From positions 241,828 through 305,827 of the forward strand of contig JBAJFE010000054.1 in assembly GCA_037903355.1 (NCBI GenBank): a DNA stretch of 64,000 nucleotides. The letters are read 5' to 3'. The DNA comes from Trichuris trichiura (taxonomy: Eukaryota > Nematoda > Enoplea > Trichinellida > Trichuridae). Each line of letters opens with the position of its first letter. The stretch's first letter is position 1. Positions 21,338 to 32,154 of this stretch are shown piece after piece. The notes beneath the pieces are model-generated. The model saw nothing but the letters and a program-made list of their open reading frames with translations, did no database searches and was not told where the DNA came from. A program made the position numbers and the translations under genes.

Positions 21338-22540
21338 AATGCAAACTGCAACCAGCTTGGTAGCTACTACTGCGTCTATTACTGCGTAAGTCGGGCTATC
21401 TTTACTCGCGAAGACACGTTAAGGAAACCTGCCGCACACCTATAGCAAAGCGAATGAATAGAACTGAGCTCGACGCGGGCGAGTTGAAGTAGGCTCGATT
21501 TGTCATATTTCCCTCAATGGGCGAATGCTGCCAACGCGTAGGTGGGAGCTTATGTACTTGAGGAAACGCGCAAGCTGTGCCGGCACGCATAAAAGAAGCA
21601 TCGTCAAAGCGACGGAATCAGTTCTGTAATCAGGAATCTCCGATGTAGGATAATGAAAAACTTCGCTACGTTGAGTAACAGCACATTGAGGCAATGATGG
21701 TTAACAGCTGCTAGCGACTGACACAGAGCAAACTGAACTGGCCAATTTACAGAGTGCAAGTTAGCGTTGCGTGCATATACCACATCGCGGCTAAAGCAGT
21801 CAACTTCCCACTTACGGTGGTGGTCGACGTATAGAGGTTGTCCTTGCGCTTATTAACGTGCTGACCAACCAACTGGTCAAAATTCGGTCAACTTAGGGAG
21901 GTGGTCAACTTCGGAGGTTCTACTGTATATTGATACTCAACGTTTTTAAATTCTGGTGCAGATCGCCCGGGTTAGTCTTGATATTATTTAATGTTTTTGG
22001 TAAGAATTCTTTTAAGTTATGCGTGCGTGAGCTTTGGAATAAGCAATTTCATGAAGGAAATTCAACTATCGAAAAGGGACGCCTTGTATGCTGCCGTCGG
22101 CCTGCAGCCTAACCAGTTTTAAGGTACAAGGGAGACGTTGAGCGCAAAACAGCCCTTAGAACTCTTACGCGGTCATTATAAAAATATGTGAAAGCACAGG
22201 TCGGCAAAGTTAAAAAAATCTCTTAAATTGACTCTTAATGAATAGCAAAATTTTTAAAAATTAGCGAAGCAAGTTGCCCTTAAATGTTTGACGTCTCTCG
22301 AGAAGGAGAAATGTTCTATCGACTAAACCGTTACTTGACGATGTAAAAAAGTTTGGCCGTCAGATGTATATTTAATAACTTCAGTGGTGCAAAAGGCTTT
22401 GAAAATTTTAAAGCGCTAATGCTTTAAAACAAACAACTGTGGAAGCGGCGAACAAGGTTAAAGTAATTCAGTGCTCACTTTGAACTTGATTTTCAACAAA
22501 GCGACAGTAATACAAACGCCGTGTTAGGTTGGTGTGCGCA

Positions 22541-23440
22541 ATGGGAAAGGAGTTTAATTTGGACAGTTGCCTTGAAAAAGCTAGTAAAGGCGAATTGCTA
22601 GATGAATCTGATTTACGAGCGGTCATCAAGTTGGCACAGGATGTTTTCTTGAACGAAGATACGGTTGTTAGACTGAACTCCCCTTTGACCATTTGTGGTG
22701 ACATCCATGGGCAATACTTTGACTTGGAAGAATTATTCAAGCTTGGAGGGCAAGTCCCAAACACTAGATATGTATTCTTGGGAGATTACGTTGACCGCGG
22801 CCGACATAGCGTGCAGACAATCACCAGACTATTAACGTTGAAAGTTCGCTATCCCGAACAAATATTCTTGCTCCGGGGGAATCATGAATGTCGTACAGTC
22901 TCATCGAGCTATGGATTTTACGACGAGTGTTTGCTTAAGTTTGGCAGTCCACTACTTTGGCAATTCTGCTGTGATTTATTCCATTATATGCCCATTGCGG
23001 CAGTTGTCGATGGTAGTTACTTCTGCGTACACGCGGGTATTTCACCCAACGTGCGAACCATCTCGGCTATAAATTCGTTGGATAGATTCTGTGAGATACC
23101 TCAAACTGGTGCATTTGCAGATCTCGTTTGGTCCGATCCGGAAGAGGTAAAAGATTTTGAAGAGAGCCCTCGAGGTGCTGGTTGGCTATTTGGTCGCGGC
23201 GCAGCTGAACGCTTTTTGCAAGATAACGGCATATCGATGATTTGCAGAGCTCATCAGGTCGTAATGGAGGGATACAAGTTCCTATGGGACAACAAATTGG
23301 TCACTGTATGGTCAGCACCGAACTACTGCTACCGCTTTGGAAACTTGGCATCTATTTTTGAAGTCACCTCACCTGCTAATTATGAAGCAAAAACGTTCGG
23401 CCCGGCGAACCATTCGTCCGACGCAACTTCGGCTGCCTAA
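22541..23440 (+). CDS. PP2A/PP4/PP6-like Ser/Thr phosphatase catalytic protein, copy B
   Basis: The tandem duplicate of the gene at 13081, again 299 aa and intronless, with all metal-binding and substrate motifs intact. Only two amino-acid differences are visible, both near the N-terminus: Gln4 to Glu and Pro23 to Ser. From about codon 24 to the stop I see no nucleotide difference from copy A, not even a silent one, although the upstream flank differs at many positions. Both copies are presumably expressible. The tail lacks the YFL end of PP2A-type enzymes, as in copy A. Confidence 0.9.
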   Translation: MGKEFNLDSCLEKASKGELLDESDLRAVIKLAQDVFLNEDTVVRLNSPLTICGDIHGQYFDLEELFKLGGQVPNTRYVFLGDYVDRGRHSVQTITRLLTLKVRYPEQIFLLRGNHECRTVSSSYGFYDECLLKFGSPLLWQFCCDLFHYMPIAAVVDGSYFCVHAGISPNVRTISAINSLDRFCEIPQTGAFADLVWSDPEEVKDFEESPRGAGWLFGRGAAERFLQDNGISMICRAHQVVMEGYKFLWDNKLVTVWSAPNYCYRFGNLASIFEVTSPANYEAKTFGPANHSSDATSAA

Positions 23441-24379
23441 TTCCGTTGTTCCTGTCTATCACGAAGAGAAGTCGTCGAATGGGTCAGGCGTAGACGCTTG
23501 TAAAGTGAAAGTGTGCACCTGTATCTGTAGCAACGGTTCTTTTGGACGGTTTCGCCTTTGGTCTCTCAAGCTCACGTTACTTAACCCTTTCATTTCCGCG
23601 AATTGATTAAAAAGAGGTGCAACTGACGCGGTGCAACAGTCTGTTTTATTTAGAATTCATTGTAAACCTTAACGGCCAAACAATTTCTTCCTTAGCTGTA
23701 GTTTGCTCCAATTTGCAATTGCGCAACGCGAAATGAGCCATTGCTTACTAATCTTACAAATTCTTTAAAACTAATGACGTTTGATCTTTATTATCAGAAT
23801 ACTGCAAATGGAAATTTTCGCTTACATTTTCTACTGTTATATGTACGAATCAGTAGCGGAACCGGGTAGAGCTTTGGTTTTTGCACATTGTAATTGCTAA
23901 CATTTAATTAAATAAACATTAATAGTAGGTTTTGTGCTCATGCGTGCTGCTGTTTATTTAAAAAATAGTAATAATAACATTTAATAATTACGGATTTTGT
24001 TAATTAAAAATAAAAAATTTGCTGCTTATTTATTGGCTGCTGGTGTCAGCTTACGTCGGTACGGGTGCTCATACTGATAATTTGGCAATAAGCACCTGCA
24101 TTTTAGCTATTACTTTCATCAGCTTAACAGTCGTTGGTAAAGCATATTAGCAAGCACATGGCTAGGGTTTATTGTGACAATTTTATTCGAATATTAGTGC
24201 GCTGGCAATTGAATACATGTTTTAATCCTTGCGCTAACATTTCGCATTGCTCACCAGTGCTTTTCTTAAAAATGCGAAGTCCACTTTCGCATTTGGGAGC
24301 CTTATTTGCCAACTTAAACGCGCTGACTCATTTACCGTATTCTTAAATAGCCGTAAAAACAATGGTTTTCAAACAACTA
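23441..24379. other. 3' flank of phosphatase copy B
   Basis: The counterpart of 13981-14917. It is AT-rich and non-coding. After the first ~320 identical bases it carries scattered substitutions and small indels relative to copy A, for example a TATATG-type insertion near 23837. Confidence 0.45.
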
Positions 24380-25273
24380 CAGTAGAACCTCCGTAAGTTG
24401 ACCACCCAAGGGACCGGAAAAAACTGGTCAACATAGGAGGTGGTCAATATATTGGAACTGTGGGTATAACTGGCTCGGCTGAACAGATTAGCATCTGTAT
24501 GCGTTTTATTCTATTGCAGAGCATCAATTGGAGGTCTATTAAACGGTGAGATGCATAAAAATAACACTGTAAAATCATGCATAAGCTTTTTAGGGGCTAC
24601 ACTGCTTGCTGAAAAAGGTATCAATTCTAGTCTGGTGCTTCTTCTTACTGCAAACATAAGCACCAAGGGCGGTCTCCGCGATAGCTACCGCGCTCAGCAT
24701 CTTTGGACATTTTTCAGCAGCAAAACACTTCAGCTGCGCTAACACGCGCCCGACGTCCTCTTCCTTCAGCTTCTGCACCATTTCCGTGTCATTTTCACTT
24801 TCCTCCTGTACGTCATCTTCTGGGCTCAGTCCCGCTTCAGCTAGTATAGACTGAAAAATTGCTTGTGGGTCAGGTTCGGTAGAAGTGGCCAATTCATCAT
24901 CCATTGAAACGAAATCTTCGAAGTTTATTCCTTCAATCTCTACTGCGGGAGTGGGACTATCAGGCCGGAGCTCGACATGATCCTCTTCGTCTCTGACGAA
25001 CCCAGCTCTCCTGAAGCATTTCCGTATTGCCTCCGGTTGAACCTTATTCCAGGAAGAAATTGATCCAAAGCATTTACGGACGCAGCAATCGTAGTCGCTC
25101 CCGCAAATGAGCTGGTGTGTTCTGCTATGCCAACGATCGACCGCAGAAGCTGGGTCTGGTATTTCGCCTTAAACGTCTTAATTACTCCTTGATCTAAAGG
25201 CTGGCTCTTTGAGGTAGTGTTTGGGGGCAGGAATTTTAACGTGACATTTGTGAGGTCTTTCACGTGGGGATGG

Positions 25274-25589
25274 TGTGACGAAAAGCGCGACGGGAAATAC
25301 GGAAACCGCTCCCTGCACGACGGGCGGTGAAAGCGACGATCCCTGCAGGACTGACCTTGATAGTGACACACGCAGGGTGGTCACCGGAAATAGCTGTCAG
25401 GACGCGCAGGGCGGTTACCGGAAACGTCCGTCAGATGTCACCTCGCCCACGAAGTGACGCTGAGCTCCCGCCGGGATAAGGAATATATAAGGAGCACCCG
25501 CGGAAGGCTGAGCGAGATTCGTGTTGTGTCCGTGCAATAAACTGTTTAACAATCCTTTTTGCGTGCGTCTGTCAACCGTGTTTACTACA
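25274..25589 (+). repeat. 5' LTR, gypsy element copy 3
   Basis: 316 bp with TATATAAG near 25484 and GTGCAATAAACTG near 25533. It is preceded by GATGG and differs from its 3' LTR at several sites. Confidence 0.93.
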
Positions 25590-25607
25590 AGCTATCGAGG
25601 CCTTATT

Positions 25608-26396
25608 ATGGAACAGACGGTTGCCCCAATGAGCTACTGGATGATCCCGGAGTTCGATGGGCAGTCCCTTTCGGCGGCAGAATGGTTACGGAAGGTAGAG
25701 TCTACATGTAAGTTATGCGGAGTGACAGACACGGTTCGGGTAATCGGTGTGAAGTTAACCGGCGCAGCGTTTGACGTTTATGATCAGATGCCGACTGAAC
25801 AGCAGAGCAATCTTGAGAAGGTTAAAGAACGGCTACTTGCCGCCTTTGCTCCAGACCCGTTTATGGCTTTCCAAGAATTTAAAGTGCGGAGGCTACGGGA
25901 TGGCGAAACGCCGGATGCCTTTTTAGCTGGACTGCGTCGATTAGCGCAGCTAGCTGGCGGTGTATCAGAGACAGCACTGGCAAGCGCATTCGTAGACGGC
26001 TTACCAGAGCCAATCCAGGAGTCGATGCGGGCCGGGGCCCGCATGGAAAGCCTCACGCTGGACGAACTTCTGACACGCGCCAGGGCGATGCTGGCACGAG
26101 GACCATCCGGCTGCAGTGAATGGAGCGAACTGGTCGCCGCGGCAGGCAACTCGACTTTCGTCGCACGGAGCCCAGGTACCGATAGGCTTTGTTATGGATG
26201 CGGGGGGATACATCACTTTGCAAGAGAGTGCCCCACACGACATAGAGAGGCGGGAAGACCTCAGCGGAACGACGAACGTCAGGCTTGGAGACATGGACGT
26301 GGATCAGGTCGGCGCAAGGCTAGCAGAGCTGGAAACCCATGCTCGGTAAACGGGCGCTGGGAGGAAGATTCGGCGCCAGCTTCCTCCCGTCGATGA
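25608..26396 (+). CDS. Gag protein, gypsy copy 3
   Basis: 262 aa from the ATG 19 nt after the 5' LTR. The frame is also open upstream to 25521 inside the LTR, but the ATG at 25608 is the one shared with copy 2. The capsid-like region occupies about residues 10-170 (AEWLRKVESTCKLCG, QEFKVRRLRDGE). A single CX2CX4HX4C zinc knuckle (CYGCGGIHHFAREC) lies near residue 205, followed by a basic tail, as expected for RNA packaging. It overlaps the -1 pol frame at its end. Confidence 0.9.
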   Translation: MEQTVAPMSYWMIPEFDGQSLSAAEWLRKVESTCKLCGVTDTVRVIGVKLTGAAFDVYDQMPTEQQSNLEKVKERLLAAFAPDPFMAFQEFKVRRLRDGETPDAFLAGLRRLAQLAGGVSETALASAFVDGLPEPIQESMRAGARMESLTLDELLTRARAMLARGPSGCSEWSELVAAAGNSTFVARSPGTDRLCYGCGGIHHFARECPTRHREAGRPQRNDERQAWRHGRGSGRRKASRAGNPCSVNGRWEEDSAPASSRR

Positions 26397-29300
26397 CTGA
26401 GGCGCTACCAATAGTGTGGATGCGCGTGGATGGGGTATTTCGCCGCACGCTGGTAGACAGTGGATGTACACGGTGTGTCATCTACGCCCCTTGCTGCAGA
26501 AGATGGAAGAAACAGCCCGTCAGCGTGAAGTCAATTAGCGGGGGCGAACTACAATGTGTGGGAATAGTTCACGCCAGACTGGAAACAGCCGACGCCTCTG
26601 AGGTGGTTGTTGATGTACTAGTGTGCGACCAGAAACCACTAGGAATTGACCTTATCCTTGGTATGCAAGGTATACGACTCCTCGGAGGACTTGCTAGATC
26701 GCGACGGCCATGTGCGATTTAATCCACCCGCTGCAGAGATATGCGCAGCCGCGGAAGCGGGACTCCGCGTCGAAGAAAAACACTTCATTGTAACTTATGA
26801 GCCCGCTACGCGTTCATGGACGACCGCATGGAAATGGGCCGGCGGCAATGCACCAGAGGTCCTGCACAATAGGATAGGAGAATATCCGCCGGCCTCCTGT
26901 GTCAAGGCGTCTTACGAAGAGGAGTTGGAAACATGGGTACGGAATGGATGGCTGATTCCATACGATGAACGGGACCTTGGGCCCGCCAAAAGATTGATAC
27001 CACTCATGGCTGTGGTGCAACGCAGTAAGGAGAAAGTTCGGCCAGTACTCGACTTCCGAGAGTTAAACACCTACATTGATACGTTCACAGCAAAGAGCGA
27101 CGTGTGTGCTGAAAAGCTCCGTGAATGGCGCCAACGCAGCGCGCATGTCGCAATGTTGGACTTAAAGAAGGCGTATCTGCAGGTGCGCATCGAGAAATCG
27201 CTATGGCCATATCAAACCGTCATGTTTCGAGGGCGTAGATATTGCTTCACCCGGCTCGGGTTTGGCCTGAATGTTGCCCCGACCATTATGAAAGCCATAG
27301 TAGGGCTAGTGCTCTCTCCTGCTTCTGACGTCAGTAAAGGCACATCAGCCTATCTCGATGACATTCTTGTTGACGAGTCAATCGTCAGTGCGCACGCTGT
27401 GAGAAAACATCTCGCCCGGTACGGACTGGAATGTAGATCCCCAGAAAAGGTATCAGAAGGCTCGCGAGTTTTGGGTTTGGCTGTTTGGGGGGAGCGTGAC
27501 ACGCTTCAGTGGGCGAGAGGCACTGACATCAGAGACCCTCCCAGAAGGCTGACTAAGCGGTCAGTGTTTGCGTACTGTGCCGAATTAATAGGGCACTATC
27601 CAGTGAGCAGCTGGCTACGAATAGCCACTGCGTTCGTCAAGAGTGAAGCCAACCGTGCGACGTCACGGTGGGATGAGCCCATCTGCGACGAACGGATGCG
27701 GAACTACCTTGCCGAGATCGCCAATGAGCTAAAGAAGAACGACCCAGTGCGCGGTCGCTGGGATGTCTCAGGCAGCCAAGTCAGGTTATGGGTTGATGCC
27801 AGTATGTTGGCGTTAGGCGTTGCATTAGAAGTAGGTGGCTCCATAATAGAAGACGGAGCATGGCTACGACCTGATGAGGCGCGCCATACCAATATGGCAG
27901 AATTAGACGCAGTGATTAAGGGGCTCAACCTTGCGATTGCCTGGAGGATGAAGGAAATAGAACTCATGACTGATTCCGCTACAGTGCACCGATGGATAGA
28001 AGATGCATTGTCAGGCCGGGCTCGTCTGCGGACTAAGGCGGCGAATGAAATGCTTATCAGACGTCGCATAGAAACAGTGCTGGCGCTGATTGAAGAGTAC
28101 GACTTGGCAGTAACGGTCACCTTGGTCCGATCATCCGAGAATAAGGCCGACCGTCTAACCAGGGTGCCAAAGCGGTGGTTGGCTTCCGCGGAGGCCACCA
28201 GAGAAGAGGTGTGCGCTACAGCCGATGATACACCACTTGAGCAGCTGATTGCAGAAGTACATCACACTTCAGGACACCCGGGAGTGCGACGCACGCTGTA
28301 CTTCTCCCGCCGCCGTGACCCCAGGATAACCAAACGTGACGTTAGGCGCGTTGTAAGCACCTGCGACATCTGCCAGTCCATAGACCCAGCTCCAGTTAAA
28401 TGGCGACATGGGGTTCTGGCGGTGCCCACAGTGTGGCAGAGGGTCGGAATTGATGTTGCACACTGTGGCAGAGAACTTTACCTGACGTTAACTGATTGTG
28501 GGCCCTCACGCTTTTCTATCTGGCGCCGTCTTTGCCGACGCGCCGGTGCGGAGATCGCCCATCAGCTAGAGTCGATTTTTTTGGAGCGCGGTGCTCCAAA
28601 TGAGCTGTTAGCCGATAATGATACGGCATTTCGGAGCCGTGAGGTTGCCACGCTAGCAGAACGGTGGGGCACGTGTCTCCGTTTCAGATGTGCCTACGCA
28701 CCCAGTGGAAATGGTATCACGGAACGGTGTCATCGAACAGTTAAGGTGATTGCCGCTAGAACGGGATGCTCAGTGCGGGAAGCGGTCTATCGATATAACC
28801 TTATGCCGCGAGATGACCGCACTCCGGCGACGGCTCCCGCCAATGCCATCTATCGATATACAGTGCGGGATCGGAATGAGATGACATTCAGTTCCACTGA
28901 AGAAAATGCTAACTGCCAATATAGAATTGGCGAATCCGTCTGGGTGAAACCACGTGGAGGAAGATGCGACGATCGTTATGAGAGCGGCATTGTCACCGGA
29001 CTGATCTCTGAGCAGGCAGTGAATGTTAACGGTATCTCCCGCCATGTCCGCGACATCCGGCGACGTGGCTCAGGACCTAATCCTCCAACGAATCTGTCGT
29101 CTGACGCTTATGACGACGGTAGGCCCATCGCTCTCATTACAGGGCAAGCGAAGAGCCCCGGGATGATTGTATTCAGTAAAGTCAAAGAACCAAGGCAGGC
29201 AGAATCGTTCGACGCAGAGCAGAGCAGGGAGCAAGTCCAAGTAGCGCTCCGTCCGTCAGCAAGAAGACGCCGTCACCGACGGTGTCTTCTCCAGGACTGC

Positions 29301-29621
29301 TCCGCGCCAAGAAGTCCAGTGGCAACAGAAAGCGACACGGGAAACAGAAACGCTGGTGATGCACAGATTGCTCTAGAGATGAACGAAGCGCACACGAGAC
29401 CGAATAGAGAAGCGCAAAGCATGCTCATGGGAACGCCCGAAGCCGAGATGTCACCAGCGGCTGTAGAAGCCATGGCTAAAGTTTGCGGAGAAGAAAGAGA
29501 GTCCACGAGGACGGCTGCAACGACCTCAAATGCCGCAGTAGCGTCAGCCCATGCCCCGGCTGACGAGCCGTGCCCCAGACGCAGTACGCGATTTCGAAGT
29601 AGCGGTTCTCGCCACCAGTAG
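26339..29621 (+). pseudogene. pol (PR-RT-RH-IN), gypsy copy 3, one 2-bp deletion
   Basis: The protease (26339-26722) has the VDSG active-site motif. A 2-bp loss near 26691, relative to copy 2, puts it out of frame with the rest. The remaining frame (26646-29621, 991 codons) contains reverse transcriptase (VLDFRELNTYI, MLDLKKAYLQV, YLDD at 27351-27362), RNase H (WVDASMLALG, MTDSATVH), the integrase zinc motif (HHTSGHPG...CDIC) and a DDE core (IDVAHCG, DNDTAF, GNGITERCH). A ~200-residue basic, low-complexity tail follows. The polypurine tract and 3' LTR come directly after. There is no envelope gene. Confidence 0.9.
26345..26351 (+). promoter_or_regulatory. Altered frameshift site GGTAAAC
   Basis: At the position of the copy 2 heptamer GGGAAAT, this copy reads G GTA AAC in the gag frame. 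The first triplet is no longer three identical bases, which should weaken -1 slippage. Confidence 0.5.
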
Positions 29622-29643
29622 TGATTAGAAGATCAGGGGGGAG

Positions 29644-29958
29644 TGTGACGAAAAGCGCGACGGGAATTACGGAAACCGCTCCCTGCACGACGGGCGGTGA
29701 AAGTGACGATCCCTGCAGGACAGACCTAGGTAGTGACACACGCAGGGTGGTCACCGGAAATAGCTGTCAGGACGCGTGAGCGGTTACCGAAAACGTCCGT
29801 CAGATGTCACCTCGCCCACGAAGTGACGGTCAGCCCCCGCCAGGATAAGGAGTATATAAGGAGCACCCGCGGAAGGCTGAGCGAGATTCGTGTTGTGTCC
29901 GTGCAATAAACTGTTTAACAACCCTTTTTGCGTGCGTCTGTCAACCGCGTTTACTACA
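29644..29958 (+). repeat. 3' LTR, gypsy element copy 3
   Basis: 315 bp ending in TTTACTACA, followed by GATGG at 29959-29963. It is apparently identical to the 3' LTR of copy 2. Confidence 0.93.
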
Positions 29959-31403
29959 GATGGCTCGGGCAGTTGTCTACTACCAATAAGATGGAACGTT
30001 TCATTCGCTTCATCTGTCCGTCGACACTTCTTACCCACTCTTCGAATATGGCGGCTGTCATCCAGGCGGATTTATTTGATCTCCAAGTGGCAGGGAGGTC
30101 ATCAGGCTTCAAGTTCTTAAAAGCTCGGGGTTTCGTTGACTTACCAATGACCAATGGCTTCAACTTCTCCCCAGTTGCGCTAGCGCAAAGAAGCACAGTG
30201 AAGCGTTCTTTGGAGAGCTTCCCGCTTTTGCATTTATCGCCTTTTAGTACAAGACTTCTATCAGGCATAGCTTTGAAGAACAAGCCGCATTCATCAGCAT
30301 TGAATATGTCTTCTTCCTTAAAGCCACTGGCGAAATGACGAAATTTCAAGATGAAGTCTTCCAAGACCTCGACGGGAACTTCGCTAGATTCGCCGCATAC
30401 GATTTTCTGAGAAATCTGCTAACGGAGCTTGAACTTTGCCAGCCAACCGTTTGATGCTTGGAAACCTGTGAAACCGAATTTCACAGTGAATTTTCTAGCA
30501 ATTTCCTGGATCATTGGGCTAGAGATGCGTGCATTAGCTGCTCTCATTTGCTTAAACCAATGTAACGCTGCTTCATTGACTTGGTCCAGGGAGGTTCTCC
30601 TTTTTCTTCGCTGCACGTCTCCGCTTTCCTTCTCATATCTTTCCAAGTACTCACGTTTACATCTCTGGATGTTGCCAACGGTAGTCTTGCTCACATGAAA
30701 CCGTTCTGCTGTCTTCCTTTGACTGTTAGTTTCGAGAATGCGGATAAGATCCACTTTTTCCTTCAGTGCCAACTCTCTGGATTCTTTCCGTTTGGCCATA
30801 ATGCAAACTGCAACCAGCTTGGTGGCTACTACTGCATCTATTACTGCGTAAGTCGGGCTATCTTTACTCGCGAAGACACGTTAAGGAAACCTGCCGCACA
30901 CCTATAGCAAAGCGAATGAATAGAACTGAGCTCGACGCGGGCGAGTTGAAGTAGGCTCGATTTGTCATATTTCCCTGAATGGGCGAATGCTGCCAACGCG
31001 TAGGTGGGAGCTTATGTACTTGAGGAAACGCGCAGGCTGTGCCGGCAAGCATAAAAGAAGCATCGTCAAAGCGACGGAATCGGTTCTGTCATCAGGAATC
31101 TCCAATGTAGGATAATGAAAAACTTCGCTACGTGGAGTAACAGCACATTGAGGCAATGATGGTTAACAGCTGCTAGCGACTGACGCAGAGCAAACTGAAG
31201 TGGCCAATTTACAGAGTGCAAGTTAGCATTGCGTGCATATACCAGCTAACGGCTAAAGCGGTCAACTTCCCACTTACGGTGGTGGTCGACGTCTAGAGGT
31301 TGTCCTTGCGCTTATTAACGTGCTGACCTACCAAGTTGTCAAAATTCGGTCAACTTAGGAGGTGGTCGACATAGGGAGGTGGTCAACTTCGGAGGTTCGA
31401 CTG

Positions 31404-31813
31404 TATTATTCTTGGTGTTGTAGTGGTTAAGACACAGGCGCACCTATCCATCTTTTACAGAACAGTAAACGCGTTACTTGCTTGGTCTAAGACCTGTAAA
31501 TGCTTTACTTTGGTGGTGCTGAAAGAGTAAAAGAAGTTAAGTCGGTTGCATTGTATCGGCTCTGCTACATTGGTGACCCGTGAGAGATCAGATTTCAAGC
31601 CGACGTTTCCCCATCGACACTTTATCCGAAATCAGCGTGCTCCCACATCCTCCAAGCCACCATATCCAATCGTCAGCATTGCTTCTCTTCGCTGCGAACG
31701 GCTCTCAAATTCGTACTTACGGCAGTACAACTTTTCCTGTTGATTTTAGAATGAGACAGAAGTTCCGACGGACCTTTGTTCTTGTTGAGGAATGCAAACT
31801 GGCGCTTTTCTAG
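31404..31813 (+). pseudogene. Ty3/gypsy relic with protease fragment
   Basis: Just beyond Tigger 3. A frame from about 31580 reads FPIDTLSEISVLPHPP and then ANGSQIRTYGSTTFPVDF, the aspartyl-protease region of a second, unrelated gypsy lineage. The active-site DTG is DTL, and the frame stops soon after at 31811-31813. TTGGTGACCCGTGAGAG, upstream at about 31569, resembles the start of an internal region after an LTR, with most of gag missing. The relic is short and inactive. Confidence 0.55.
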
Positions 31814-32154
31814 TTTTTCTGAAGGCGAGCACTCTCGTTTAAGAAAGTGACCGACCTTTGCGAGGAACGAAGGAATGATTTCGGCGTCGGAAGTCAAATT
31901 CACGTCGAGAAACTCAACAAAAAAGTGTATTGGGAATTTCAGAAAGAAAACGTCGGCTCTTGCTAGAATTTCACCATTTACTTGACGTCGTGGATGGGAC
32001 AGAGTAGTGCCCTGTTTACAGTGAGGCTAAGGCCGTCCCTGCTGGGGTCATGAATAAGCTGGAGAAGTTGAAGAGGAAACATGCACGCAAAGCTGTTGAT
32101 TACGATGAATATCGAGAAGGACATGCGTCGTAAGTTGGGCGTTGTTAAAACGGC

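Larger units (their letters stand above)
12466..21925. repeat. Tandem duplication unit A (9.46 kb)
   Basis: This unit contains phosphatase copy A and Tigger copy 2 with its nested gypsy element. It matches 21926-31403 at an offset of 9,460-9,462 bp throughout. Both units contain the same gypsy insertion at the same base of Tigger with the same 5-bp target duplication, so the insertion predates the duplication. The junction at 21925/21926 repeats the flank that follows Tigger copy 1. Confidence 0.92.
14918..21925 (-). mobile_element. Tigger copy 2, interrupted by a gypsy LTR element
   Basis: The same Tigger as copy 1, with ends CAGTAGAACC... and ...GGTTCTACTG and TA on both sides, expanded to 7,008 bp by a 4,685-bp LTR element at 15813-20497. 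The left part matches copy 3. The right ~415 bp contain only private differences from copy 1 and lack the copy-3-specific changes, including a 17-bp insertion near the right end. That is the pattern of a recombinant Tigger, with the crossover right of about 21486. The transposase pieces lie at 15183-15812 and 20498-21337; a missing base near 21052 further shifts the N-terminal part. Confidence 0.9.
25274..29958 (+). mobile_element. Ty3/gypsy LTR retrotransposon, copy 3 (nested in Tigger 3)
   Basis: 4,685 bp, the same insertion as copy 2 with identical GATGG target duplications. It is less decayed: gag is open, and reverse transcriptase, RNase H and integrase form one 991-codon frame. Defects seen are a 2-bp deletion at the protease/RT junction near 26691 and a changed slippery heptamer at the gag/pol overlap. 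Confidence 0.93.
21926..31403. repeat. Tandem duplication unit B (9.48 kb)
   Basis: The second unit: phosphatase copy B plus Tigger copy 3 with the same nested gypsy element. Its left end repeats the flank of Tigger 1; its right end is the outer right end of Tigger 3 at 31403, after which the sequence is unrelated. Confidence 0.92.
24380..31403 (-). mobile_element. Tigger copy 3, interrupted by a gypsy LTR element
   Basis: The outermost Tigger, with a TA target duplication and the same gypsy insertion (25274-29958). Its right end has private changes (GGTTCGACTG instead of GGTTCTACTG, and a 17-bp duplication-like insertion near 31365). The transposase N-terminal frame (30419-30799) is cut by a stop: the Tyr codon of the KLRYQIS block in copy 1 is TAG here. 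The DDE piece follows at 29954-30364 and the C-terminal pieces at 24590-25273. Confidence 0.9.

Noticed and set aside
31410..31500. tRNA-like start (TGTAGTGGTTAAG)
   Set aside because: No T-arm GTTCRA box or matching acceptor stem is visible; better explained as part of an LTR element relic.
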